31,513 bases of DNA from CAYVOX01 sp964453035. Its GTDB lineage: Bacteria; Chloroflexota; Anaerolineae; Anaerolineales; Anaerolineaceae. The stretch spans positions 1 through 31,513 of the forward strand of contig CAYVOX010000023.1 in assembly GCA_964453035.1 (NCBI GenBank). The letters run 5' to 3'. Made by a program: the position numbers and the translations under genes. How positions within the stretch are numbered: position 1 is the first letter of the stretch; every line of letters begins with the position of its first letter. This document shows positions 15,598 through 23,709 of the stretch, in pieces. The notes under the pieces were generated by a model. The model did no database searches. It had not been told where the DNA came from and saw only the letters and a program-made list of their open reading frames with translations.

Positions 15598-15690
15598 AAA
15601 TGGTTTAATTCCCCAATTTGCATATATAAAATCAAATATCCTGTAGAATCTTACTCATTAACGCCCCATACTTAATCAGGAGGTTTTGCC

Positions 15691-16338
15691 ATGTCTCATT
15701 TACCGCACAAGATTGACCACAGCGACGTTCCGATACGCCTTTTCAAATCAGACTTTATGGAATTCTTCACGCATATCAGCCCTCTGACCATCACCATCAT
15801 CTGGTTGCCGGTAGCCGTTTTCTTCTTCGCGCGCTCCATTGTCATTCTGCCGGCTGGCGCCAGCTGGGCGCACATCCCGCTGGGATTTTTACTGGGATTG
15901 TTCGTCTGGACGCTGGCCGAATACCTGCTGCACCGCTTTGTATTTCACTTTCCGCCCACCACGCCAACCCTGGAGAAAATCACCTTTCTTTTCCACGGTA
16001 TCCATCACGTCCAGCCGCAGATTAAAACCCGCCTGGTGATGCCTCCGGTGGTGAGCCTGCCGCTGGCTGTCCTTTTTTACGGGTTGTTTTACCTGGTTTT
16101 GCAGGTTGCGCTCGGAGCCGGGCAGTGGATTGACCCGGTCTTCTCCGGGTTCGGCATCGGTTACCTGTTTTACGACCTGACGCATTACGCCACCCATCAC
16201 TGGGCTATCCGCGGAGGGGTGTTCAAGTGGCTCAAGCGCTACCACATGCAGCACCATTACAAAACGCCCAACGCCCGCTACGGCGTTTCCAATCCGCTGT
16301 GGGATATCGTTTTTGGGACCAAACCAGCCGACGCCTGA
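15691..16338 (+). CDS. Fatty acid hydroxylase / sterol desaturase superfamily membrane protein
   Basis: A 215-residue di-iron membrane oxygenase-family protein. Four His clusters fit the family: HRFVFH (81-86), HGIHH (102-106), HYATHH (165-170) and HMQHH (185-189). Hydrophobic segments lie near 30-54, 60-78, 118-142 and 150-164. The pattern is closest to FA2H/Scs7-type fatty-acid 2-hydroxylases, without a cytochrome b5 domain, and suggests lipid acyl-chain hydroxylation at the membrane. AGGAGG precedes the ATG. The enzyme normally needs oxygen, which is notable beside anaerobic-type redox genes. It ends before a strong bidirectional terminator. Confidence 0.88.
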   Translation: MSHLPHKIDHSDVPIRLFKSDFMEFFTHISPLTITIIWLPVAVFFFARSIVILPAGASWAHIPLGFLLGLFVWTLAEYLLHRFVFHFPPTTPTLEKITFLFHGIHHVQPQIKTRLVMPPVVSLPLAVLFYGLFYLVLQVALGAGQWIDPVFSGFGIGYLFYDLTHYATHHWAIRGGVFKWLKRYHMQHHYKTPNARYGVSNPLWDIVFGTKPADA

Positions 16339-16379
16339 GATTGTTGCTCTTACGGGGCTGACCAACCTTTCAATCAATC

Positions 16380-16413
16380 AAAAACTGCCCGCCACTTTGA
16401 GCGGGCAGTTTTT
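16380..16413. terminator. Strong bidirectional intrinsic terminator
   Basis: AAAAACTGCCCGC, an 8-base loop and GCGGGCAGTTTTT give a perfect 13-base inverted repeat with T-runs on both strands. It serves the fatty acid hydroxylase gene (+) and the MerR gene (-). Confidence 0.92.
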
Positions 16414-16466
16414 ACTTCACTTATTAGGAGCGTCAATCCGGCAAGGCAATGCTGAATGCGTGACGT

Positions 16467-16489
16467 GAACGGTGCTTCGGCCACCGTTC
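16467..16489. other. Hairpin after the MerR gene
   Basis: GAACGGTG and CACCGTTC pair perfectly around a 7-base loop just after the MerR stop. There is no T-run, so it may stabilise the 3' end rather than terminate. Confidence 0.45.
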
Positions 16490-16500
16490 TACAGCACCCT

Positions 16501-17349
16501 CTATGCCTGTTTGATGGGAACGTAAATGTAGAAAACGCTGTCCTCCGCAAAACCCTTGAACTCTTCGGTGTAAACTTCCATATCCAGGTTGCCGGCAGGC
16601 TTAAGACCCAGTTGGGGGAGCCAGACATGGTAGATGTTGTGATAGGTGTTCTTGAGGGTCTCAAAGCCGCCGCGGTGCACAAAGGCAGCATAAGTGTAGG
16701 CAGGCACAATGCGCACCATCATGCCCTCGGGTAGCTGATCAATCTGGCTGACGGCAAAGCCTGCTACATATTCAAAATGGCCTTCCGGCAAACCGCTGAC
16801 CATGCTGCACACACCGTAGGCTGCCTCCGGCAGGATGTGCTTGATTTCGTTCGCGCGGGCATTGAACCGAGTCCACAACCCGGCAATCTCATTATTGGCG
16901 TTGTCTCCCTGGTAGCACAGCCCCACGATGACCAGCGTTGGTTTGGTGACCGTCGTCATTTCCATTTTTTGTTCCATTTTTCTCTCCATTTGATCTCCAG
17001 TTAAACAAATTTGCGGTTGCGACTGGGCAAGGCGCCATTCCACCTGGGCCAGGCGGGCTTCTTCCTGGCGCAGGCGCTGGATCACCTCCAGCCGTTTGCG
17101 GGTGAGCAATTCCTGCATCCGGGCAGTGTTCAGGTCGAGGTCAAGAACGCCTTTAACCTGGTCGAGGGTGAAGCCCATCCGCTGCATCTCTCGGATGCGC
17201 TCAAGGCGAGGGAGTTGTTCAAGCGTGTAGTAGCGGTAGCCAGTGGTGCGGTCCACCCAGGACGGTTTGAGCAACCCGAGGCGCGCATAATGGCGCAGCG
17301 CTTTAACCGTCACACCAGCGCGCGTAGCAAACTGACCAATTCTGAGCAA
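16501..17349 (-). CDS. MerR family regulator with GyrI-like effector-binding domain
   Basis: A 282-residue BmrR/SoxR-like activator. The N-terminal MerR winged HTH (LRIGQFATRAGVTVKALRHY, then YRYYTLEQLPRLERI) is followed by a dimerising coiled coil (about 75-120) rich in Arg/Glu/Gln and by a GyrI-like/AraC effector domain (about 135-282, with EYVAGFAVS and YAAFVHRGG). Such proteins bind drugs or other hydrophobic ligands and distort DNA at long-spacer promoters. I chose the TTG at 17349 because GGAGG sits five bases before it and the promoter predicts transcription from about 17384; ATGs at 17370 and 17385 lack a good site. It is divergent from the GNAT gene. Confidence 0.88.
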   Translation of the reverse strand: MLRIGQFATRAGVTVKALRHYARLGLLKPSWVDRTTGYRYYTLEQLPRLERIREMQRMGFTLDQVKGVLDLDLNTARMQELLTRKRLEVIQRLRQEEARLAQVEWRLAQSQPQICLTGDQMERKMEQKMEMTTVTKPTLVIVGLCYQGDNANNEIAGLWTRFNARANEIKHILPEAAYGVCSMVSGLPEGHFEYVAGFAVSQIDQLPEGMMVRIVPAYTYAAFVHRGGFETLKNTYHNIYHVWLPQLGLKPAGNLDMEVYTEEFKGFAEDSVFYIYVPIKQA

Positions 17350-17390
17350 GTTCACCTCCGAAGCAATCATTTTGAAGGCCTTCATGCACC

Positions 17391-17421
17391 AGTATAAAGC
17401 ATTCCCCAGGGGGAGAGTCAA
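17391..17421 (-). promoter_or_regulatory. MerR-type long-spacer promoter with dyad operator
   Basis: On the minus strand TTGACT (17416-17421) and TATACT (17391-17396) are separated by 19 bases, the over-long spacing typical of MerR-activated promoters. Inside the spacer lies the dyad TCCCC-N2-GGGGA (17403-17414). Confidence 0.85.
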
Positions 17422-17457
17422 GGGGGTACGTGATAAAATCGGAGAAGGAGAAAACCC

Positions 17458-17988
17458 ATGCAAATTAAGACCGCACGCCTGATGTTGTTTGACCTGAGCC
17501 TGCAACAACTGGAATGGATGTTGAACGCACCACAGGTGCTTGAAGCGCAGCTTGGATTTGCGGTCTCTCGCAGCAACCTGCAGGGACCGGTGCAACGCGC
17601 CCTGCGCATGAAAATCGAGCGCATGCACGGCGAAGACCCATCGCATCATCCCTGGTCAACCTACTGGCTCATCGTGACGGAAAATCCCCGCTTTGGGGCA
17701 GGCATGGCAGGTTTTAAGGGCGCGCCGGATGCATCGGGGGCAGTTGAAATTGGCTACGGCATCGACGCGCAGTGCCAGGGCAAGGGTTACATGACGGAGG
17801 CGGCGCGAGCGTTGATCGAGTGGGCATTCAGCCAGCCCGGCTGCCAGACCGTGACCGCAATAGGGGTGCTTAAAACCAACCTGGCCTCTCAACACGTACT
17901 GGTCAACGTGGGTATGGCGCAATACGCGGAAGACGACCTGACCACCAGCTGGAAAATCGAACACCCGTGGGACGGGCAGCCTGCGTGA
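17458..17988 (+). CDS. GNAT family N-acetyltransferase (RimJ/RimL type)
   Basis: A 176-residue acetyltransferase. The acetyl-CoA-binding motif appears as VEIGYGIDAQCQGKGYMTEA with Q-G-K-G-Y, followed by ALIEWAF and a late VLKTNLASQHVLVNVGM segment typical of RimJ/RimL-like GNATs that modify protein N-termini or small amines. AAGGAG lies seven bases before the ATG, and a TAAAAT -10-like box is at 17434-17439. It is transcribed away from the MerR/GyrI-like regulator, whose operator lies between them, so it may be co-regulated and act on a drug-like compound. Substrate unknown. Confidence 0.85.
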   Translation: MQIKTARLMLFDLSLQQLEWMLNAPQVLEAQLGFAVSRSNLQGPVQRALRMKIERMHGEDPSHHPWSTYWLIVTENPRFGAGMAGFKGAPDASGAVEIGYGIDAQCQGKGYMTEAARALIEWAFSQPGCQTVTAIGVLKTNLASQHVLVNVGMAQYAEDDLTTSWKIEHPWDGQPA

Positions 17989-18022
17989 GGGCGCCTGAAG
18001 GTGCATCCTCCAGCGAAAGGGT

Positions 18023-18028
18023 TATAAT
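18023..18028 (+). promoter_or_regulatory. -10 box of the bi-domain oxidoreductase operon
   Basis: Perfect TATAAT, about 35 bases before the ATG at 18064, with GAGG as ribosome site. No clear -35. Confidence 0.4.
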
Positions 18029-18063
18029 TCTCTTGAGAACCCGATAATCCGTTGAGGTTAAAC

Positions 18064-20202
18064 ATGAAACAAGTGCTCCAGTCTCTTCGCGATGGAAAAA
18101 CCCTGGTGACCGAAGTGCCTGTCCCGGCGGTGCGCCCCGGAACTGCGCTGGTGCGCACGGCAGCCTCGCTCGTCTCTGCCGGCACCGAGCGTATGGTGGT
18201 GGAATTTGCTGAGAAGAACCTGCTCGGCAAAGCCCAGTCTCGCCCTGATTTGGTGCGCCAGCTGGTGGATAAAGCTCGCCGCGAGGGCGTGTTCAGCACG
18301 CTGGAAGCGGCCTTCAACCGCCTTGAGCAGCCAATGGTGCTGGGGTATTCTTCGGCGGGTACCATCGAGGCGGTTGGCGCCGGGTTACACGGCTTTGCCG
18401 TGGGCGACCGGGTATCCTGCGCAGGGGGCGGCTTTGCGGTGCACGCGGAATATGCGGTGGTACCGCAAAACCTGCTGGTGAAGTTGCCCGATTCGGTGGA
18501 TTTTGAGGCGGCGGCATTCACCACCCTCGGCGCGATTGCCCTGCACGGCTTCCGTCTGGCGCAGCCGCAGTTGGGCGAACGGGTGGCGATTATCGGCCTG
18601 GGTCTGCTGGGATTGCTCTCGGTGGGAATCGCAAAAGCGGCGGGCTGCAGCGTTTTCGGGGTGGATCTTTCACCGGAGCGGGTAGAACTGGCGCAAAAGA
18701 TGGGGGCACAGGCGGTGCTGCGCGCCGAGGCGGTTTCCGCCGGGCAGACGGTTAGCGCGGGTCAGGGCTTTGATGTGGTGCTCATCTGCGCCGATGCGCG
18801 CTCCAACGACCCGGTTGAACTGGCAGGCATCCTGGCGCGCGACCGGGCGCGGGTGGTTGCTGTGGGCGCAGTCGGGCTGAAACTCCCGCGCAAGGTGTAT
18901 TACGAAAAGGAACTGACTTTTCTGGTGTCGCGCTCTTATGGGCCGGGACGTTACGACCAGGCCTACGAGGAACGCGGGCAGGACTACCCGATGGGTTACG
19001 TGCGCTGGACCGAAGGGCGCAACCTGGCGGCTTTTGTGGACCTGCTGGCAAATGGGGCGCTGGATATTCGTCCGCTCATCAGCCACCGTTTTGCAGTGGA
19101 GGATGCGCCGGGCGCTTATGAACTCATCACCGGTAAGAAGAAAGAGCCCTTCCTGGGCGTGCTGCTGACCTACACCCCCGCAAGCCAGCCCACCCGGCAC
19201 ATTGATCTCAGCGCAGGTCAGCCCGCACAGGTCAGCGGTGCGTTAGGCTTGGGCGTGCTGGGGGCGGGTAATTACGCCAGCGCGGTGTTTCTGCCAAATG
19301 TGGTTAAAGCCGGACAGGTGCAGAGAATTGGAATTGCCTCCGGCACAGGGCTTTCCGCGCGCCATGCCGCCCAGCGTTACGGCTTTGCTTATGCCAGCTC
19401 GGATGAGCGCGAGGTGCTGGGTGATGAACGGGTGCAAATTGCGGCGGTGCTGACGCGCCACAACCATCATGCCCGCCAGGTTTTCGAGGCACTGCGAGCC
19501 GGCAAGCACGTCTTTTGTGAAAAGCCCCTGGCGTTGACCGACGCTGAACTTGATGAAATCAGCGCGGCACTGGCGCAGCCGGGCGCCCCGCTGCTGATGG
19601 TGGGGTTTAATCGCCGCTTTGCGCCATTTGCGGTGCAGCTCAAAACCTTTTTGCAGGGGGCAGGCGAACCGCTGAGCGCCCATTACCGCGTGAATGCGGG
19701 TTACCTGCCGCCCAACCACTGGCTGCACGATCCTGCCCAGGGCGGCGGGCGCATCATTGGCGAGGCTTGCCATTTTATTGATTTTTTGAGCTTTCTGGTG
19801 GGATCCGCGCCGCAAAAAGTGCAGGCCCAGGCGCTGCCAGACGGAGCCCGCTACCGGCGCGGGGATAATGCCCTGCTCACCCTGACCTACCCGGATGGCT
19901 CCATCGGCAGCGTGTGGTACAGCTCCAATGGCGATAAATCCCTTCCCAAAGAACGCGTTGAAGTGTTCTGCAACGGGCGGGTCGGCCTGCTGGATGACTT
20001 CCGCCATCTGGAACTCATCCGCGATGGGCACCGTCAGGTACACGCCAACCGCTTCGGACAGGATAAAGGTCACCTGGCAGCCTGGCAGGCGTTTTTAAGC
20101 GCCATCCAGCATGGCGAACAACCGCCGATTGCGTATGACCAATTGCTGGGCGTCTCGCGCGCTGCCATCCGCGCGGCTCAACAACTGGCAGGCGCGGAGT
20201 AA
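18064..20202 (+). CDS. Bi-domain oxidoreductase: MDR dehydrogenase fused to Gfo/Idh/MocA
   Basis: A 712-residue fusion. The N-terminal half (about 1-370) is a medium-chain dehydrogenase/reductase with LGYSSAGTIEAVGAG, VGDRVSCAGG and the nucleotide-binding loop GLGLLGLLSVGIAKAAG. The C-terminal half (about 385-712) is a Gfo/Idh/MocA-type sugar oxidoreductase with GLGVLGAGNYASAVFLP, the CEKPLALT active-site motif and GFNRRFAP. Such fusions occur in polysaccharide loci beside heparinase-like genes, consistent with the next gene. They probably oxidise or epimerise a nucleotide-sugar or glycan-derived sugar with NAD(P). ATG at 18064 is preceded by GAGG; an upstream in-frame TTG at 18052 overlaps that site. 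The heparinase-family gene follows after three bases. Confidence 0.9.
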   Translation: MKQVLQSLRDGKTLVTEVPVPAVRPGTALVRTAASLVSAGTERMVVEFAEKNLLGKAQSRPDLVRQLVDKARREGVFSTLEAAFNRLEQPMVLGYSSAGTIEAVGAGLHGFAVGDRVSCAGGGFAVHAEYAVVPQNLLVKLPDSVDFEAAAFTTLGAIALHGFRLAQPQLGERVAIIGLGLLGLLSVGIAKAAGCSVFGVDLSPERVELAQKMGAQAVLRAEAVSAGQTVSAGQGFDVVLICADARSNDPVELAGILARDRARVVAVGAVGLKLPRKVYYEKELTFLVSRSYGPGRYDQAYEERGQDYPMGYVRWTEGRNLAAFVDLLANGALDIRPLISHRFAVEDAPGAYELITGKKKEPFLGVLLTYTPASQPTRHIDLSAGQPAQVSGALGLGVLGAGNYASAVFLPNVVKAGQVQRIGIASGTGLSARHAAQRYGFAYASSDEREVLGDERVQIAAVLTRHNHHARQVFEALRAGKHVFCEKPLALTDAELDEISAALAQPGAPLLMVGFNRRFAPFAVQLKTFLQGAGEPLSAHYRVNAGYLPPNHWLHDPAQGGGRIIGEACHFIDFLSFLVGSAPQKVQAQALPDGARYRRGDNALLTLTYPDGSIGSVWYSSNGDKSLPKERVEVFCNGRVGLLDDFRHLELIRDGHRQVHANRFGQDKGHLAAWQAFLSAIQHGEQPPIAYDQLLGVSRAAIRAAQQLAGAE

Positions 20203-20205
20203 GGC

Positions 20206-22146
20206 TTGAAAACCGGGCTTGTTAAGCTGGATGCAGTTTTGCAACTGGGCCCCGCGAGGGCGGCTGAGCTTGCCCTCTACCGCTTTGGCCTGGCAAGCGG
20301 GCACTACCGCAGGCTGACTCCTCCCAGAGGCAAGCCGCGCAGCCAGGAAGATGCCCCCCTTCAACCCATTTTGCCCCCTGCCCCACCCCGAGAGCTGCTG
20401 GCAAACGTGATGGGCAGCGGCGCGGAAGAAATCCTCCGCGAGGCAGATGAGATTACACGCGGCCTGGCAAGGCTTTTTGGCGGACCCGCCGTGCCATTGA
20501 ACCTGGTTCCGCAACCGCCGCTGCAGCACTGGACGGCCTACGAGAGGGGCCGGGCGCCGTGGGGGGTGGAGGACGTCAAGTTCATCTGGGAGGGTGCGCG
20601 CTTTGGCTGGGCGGTGAGTCTGGCGCGAGCTTACCAGTTAAGCGGAAACGATAGCTATGCGCAATGTTTTCAGCGGTTGGCCGGCCAATTTTTTAACGCC
20701 AACCCGGTAAACCTGGGACCAAACTGGGCTTCCGGACAGGAAGTGGCGATCCGATTAATCGCCCTGGCGTTTGCAGCGTGCGTTTTTGGCTCGCAATCGT
20801 TGGTGAACGCCGCTACCATCGCCCAACACGCGCGTCGCATCCCACCGACTTTAATTTACGCGCGAGCTCAAAACAACAACCATTTGCTCAGCGAGGCGGT
20901 CGGTTTATACACGGCTGCCACCCTGTTGCCGCAACATCCCGAAGCCAGGGCGTGGTGCAAAACCGGCTGGCAGTGGATGAATCATTGCTTTCAACACCAA
21001 ATCGCCGCGGATGGCACCTACATTCAGCACAGCCTGAACTACCATCGCCTGATGCTCCAACTGGCTCTCTGGGCGCGCTGCGTGGCGCACAGCCAGGGGC
21101 AATCACTCCCCCCGCAGAGCCAGGAGCGGCTGGGCGCAGCCACCCTGTGGTTACTCGAGCGCCTGGATGCGCGCAGCGGGCGCGTTCCAAACCTGGGACA
21201 CAACGACGGCGCATACATCTTGCCCCTGGCAGGCGGAGGGTTTGCCGATTACCGCCCCACAGCGCAGGCTGCCAGCCGGGCTTTTCTGGGCCAACCGTTT
21301 CTGCCTGCCGGACCCTGGGATGAAATGAGCCTGTGGTTGGGCGACCTGAACCCGGATGAGCGCCGCGCTCACACCATCACCCTGGAACCGCTCACCCATC
21401 AGATTGTCAAGAATGGCGCAGGTTGGGCCAGCCTGCGCGCGGCGCAATACACCTCCCGCCCCGGACAGGCTGACCTGCTGCACGTGGATATCTGGCAGCG
21501 CGGTGCAGCCGTGACGCTGGATGCAGGCACCTTCCAATATAATGCCGCTCCCCCCTGGGAAAACGCCCTGGCAGGCAGCACGGTTCACAACACGGTGACA
21601 ATCGAGCACCAGGACCAGATGCGCAGAGCAGGGCGCTTTCTGTGGCTGGATTGGCCCAGGGTGTTCATCCTCAAATTTGATGCAGACAGCCAGACGGTGG
21701 GAGCATTCCACGAAGGATATGTCAAGCGCTGGGGGGTGATCCACCGACGGGAATTGAGCCTGGAAAACGACTCCACCTGGCTGGTTGCGGATAAACTCTT
21801 CCCCACCGGAAAAGCCCGGCAAGTTGCCATCACCCTGCACTGGCTGCTGCCCGATGGACTCTGGCAGTTGGAAGGGCAGACTCTCAAGCTGGAGACGGAA
21901 ACTAATCTGATTAAACTCAGCGTGACCACCGAGCCCGAAAGCCCCGCGCCTGAGATTCAGCTCATCCGCGCCGGGCAGGCTCTGGTTGGAACCTCGCCCG
22001 AAAGCCCAATTTTTGGCTGGTATTCGCCGACCTACAGCCTGAAGCTGCCGGCACTTGCCTTGCGCCTCACCTGGCGCTGCACGCCACCGCTGGTCATCTA
22101 CACGCGCATCCACACAGAGGCGCTCAAAGATCGGGGCGCGGTATAA
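20206..22146 (+). CDS. Heparinase II/III family protein
   Basis: A 646-residue protein starting with TTG, GGAG six bases before it, three bases after the upstream stop, so translation is probably coupled. The N-terminal part (about 100-390) is the alpha/alpha toroid of polysaccharide lyases, with NNNHLLSEAVGLY and HSLNYHRLML motifs. The C-terminal beta-sandwich domain (about 410-640) has VDIWQRGAAVTLDAGTFQYN and STVHNTVTIEHQDQM. No signal peptide is evident, which is unusual for a secreted lyase and fits family members that work inside the cell on glycan intermediates. With the fused oxidoreductase it likely modifies a surface polysaccharide. A later ATG could be the start, but spacing favours the TTG. 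Confidence 0.88.
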   Translation: MKTGLVKLDAVLQLGPARAAELALYRFGLASGHYRRLTPPRGKPRSQEDAPLQPILPPAPPRELLANVMGSGAEEILREADEITRGLARLFGGPAVPLNLVPQPPLQHWTAYERGRAPWGVEDVKFIWEGARFGWAVSLARAYQLSGNDSYAQCFQRLAGQFFNANPVNLGPNWASGQEVAIRLIALAFAACVFGSQSLVNAATIAQHARRIPPTLIYARAQNNNHLLSEAVGLYTAATLLPQHPEARAWCKTGWQWMNHCFQHQIAADGTYIQHSLNYHRLMLQLALWARCVAHSQGQSLPPQSQERLGAATLWLLERLDARSGRVPNLGHNDGAYILPLAGGGFADYRPTAQAASRAFLGQPFLPAGPWDEMSLWLGDLNPDERRAHTITLEPLTHQIVKNGAGWASLRAAQYTSRPGQADLLHVDIWQRGAAVTLDAGTFQYNAAPPWENALAGSTVHNTVTIEHQDQMRRAGRFLWLDWPRVFILKFDADSQTVGAFHEGYVKRWGVIHRRELSLENDSTWLVADKLFPTGKARQVAITLHWLLPDGLWQLEGQTLKLETETNLIKLSVTTEPESPAPEIQLIRAGQALVGTSPESPIFGWYSPTYSLKLPALALRLTWRCTPPLVIYTRIHTEALKDRGAV

Positions 22147-22147
22147 T
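22142..22147 (+). promoter_or_regulatory. -10 box before glmM
   Basis: Perfect TATAAT overlapping the stop codon of the heparinase-family gene, about 67 bases before the glmM ATG. No clear -35. Confidence 0.35.
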
Positions 22148-22214
22148 TTTCGGCTGCAAACTCGTCCAGGTTATAAGCCTGACGGGTGAATTCTTGAAAC
22201 AGTTCGGAGAAAAC

Positions 22215-23648
22215 ATGGAGCCAATTAAATTTGGAACGGATGGGGTACGCGGCAAAGCAGGCGAATGGCCGGTCAACAGCAGCGGAGCCTATGCCATTGG
22301 GCTGGGCATTGGGCGCTACCTCAGCCAGCGCTGCTCGCAACCAAAGGTGCTGGTGGCGCGCGATACGCGCCTTTCCGGGCGGGAACTGGCGGAAGCATTG
22401 ATCAAGGGGCTGCAGGAGAGTGGTGTTGACACGGCTGACGCCGGCGTGATGACCACACCCGGGGCTGCCCACCTCACCATGCGCTACCAGATGAGCCTTG
22501 GAGCGGTTATCTCCGCCTCGCACAACCCGTGGACTGAAAACGGCATCAAACTGGTCGGATCTGACGGCTTCAAACTGGAAGATGCCGATGAAGCGGTGGC
22601 TGAAGGCTACATCAACAACCCCTCCGAAGCTTACCCCCCCTCCCAACCAGGAAAAAGCCTGTCGGAGCAGGACTGGGCGGGCGATTACATCGCACACCTG
22701 GTCAAACCCTTCCCCGGGGAAGCGCTGCGCGGGCTGAAAGTGGCGCTGGATTGTTCCAACGGCGCTGCCAGCGCAATTGCCCCGCGCGCCTTTGAGCGAC
22801 TGGGCGCGCAGGTCTTCACCGCCCACGCCCAACCCGATGGTTGCAATATTAACCACGAGTGCGGCTCAGAATTCTTTCGAGCGGGTAAGGGCGACCTGGT
22901 GCAAAACCTTCGCGCAACCGGGGCTCACTTTGCGGTCGCCTTTGACGGCGACGCCGACCGCGCCATATTCGCGGATGAAGAAGGCAACCTGGTGGATGGC
23001 GACCACGTTCTGTACCTGTTTGCGCGTCACTTGCTGGCTGAGGGCAGGCTGCCGGGTCCGGCAGTAGTCACCACCACCATGGCAAACTCCGGACTGGATG
23101 ACGGATTGTCAAACCAGGGCATACGTACCCTTCGGACACAGGTGGGGGATAAATATGTACTGCGCGAGATGCTGGCGGGCGGGTTCATCCTGGGAGGGGA
23201 ACAATCGGGACACATCATCCTCTACGATGCTGAACACACCACTGGCGATGGCATCTACACCGCGCTGGTGCTTGCCAACATCCTCAAGGCGCACCCGCAG
23301 CGCTCCCTGAAAGCCCTCGTGGAAGGTTTCCACAAAAAGCCGCAGGTGATTGCCTCAGCGCGGGTGAGCGCCCGTCCAAAACTGGAAACCATCCCCGGCT
23401 TCACCCGGGGTTACCAGCAGGTGATGGAACAACTGGGCGCGGGCGCAACCGTCAATGTGCGCTACAGCGGCACCGAGCCACTGGTGCGGGTGATGATTGA
23501 AGCCGGGCTGGAGCACAGCGTTGAGAAGCTGGCGCAAATTTCGCTGGAACTGTGCCGGATCGTCCAGGAAGGCTCCGATAGCCCGAAAACGCACGTTGAG
23601 GTGAAGGATTGCGTCTCGGGCAAGGTGCTGGACGTGCCGGGGAATTAA
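22215..23648 (+). CDS. glmM: Phosphoglucosamine mutase-like phosphohexomutase
   Basis: A 477-residue alpha-D-phosphohexomutase. All four signatures are present: FGTDGVRG at the N-terminus, active-site Ser102 in ISASHNPW, the metal loop DGDADR, GGEQSGH, and the phosphate loop RYSGTEPLVRVM. These favour GlmM, which converts glucosamine-6-phosphate to glucosamine-1-phosphate for UDP-GlcNAc and peptidoglycan. It is slightly longer than usual for GlmM (about 445). The ATG at 22215 has GGAG at good spacing; a TTG at 22194 is less likely. It is followed by another phosphohexomutase. Confidence 0.9.
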   Translation: MEPIKFGTDGVRGKAGEWPVNSSGAYAIGLGIGRYLSQRCSQPKVLVARDTRLSGRELAEALIKGLQESGVDTADAGVMTTPGAAHLTMRYQMSLGAVISASHNPWTENGIKLVGSDGFKLEDADEAVAEGYINNPSEAYPPSQPGKSLSEQDWAGDYIAHLVKPFPGEALRGLKVALDCSNGAASAIAPRAFERLGAQVFTAHAQPDGCNINHECGSEFFRAGKGDLVQNLRATGAHFAVAFDGDADRAIFADEEGNLVDGDHVLYLFARHLLAEGRLPGPAVVTTTMANSGLDDGLSNQGIRTLRTQVGDKYVLREMLAGGFILGGEQSGHIILYDAEHTTGDGIYTALVLANILKAHPQRSLKALVEGFHKKPQVIASARVSARPKLETIPGFTRGYQQVMEQLGAGATVNVRYSGTEPLVRVMIEAGLEHSVEKLAQISLELCRIVQEGSDSPKTHVEVKDCVSGKVLDVPGN

Positions 23649-23661
23649 GCCAGGGCAATTA

Positions 23662-23670
23662 TGCTACAAT
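23662..23670 (+). promoter_or_regulatory. Extended -10 before the PMM/PGM gene
   Basis: TGCTACAAT forms an extended -10 element 40 bases before the TTG start. It could give the following three-gene unit its own promoter. Confidence 0.4.
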
Positions 23671-23709
23671 CATCCTAGAGTCATCCATTCAGCGGCAACG
23701 GAGGTTCAT

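Noticed and set aside
15618..15649. TTGCAT / TAGAAT promoter before the fatty acid hydroxylase gene
   Set aside because: The spacer is 20 bases, too long for a standard promoter and with no operator dyad.
21151..22113. 320-residue open frame opposite the heparinase-family gene
   Set aside because: No recognisable domain or ribosome site; the plus-strand frame has clear motifs.
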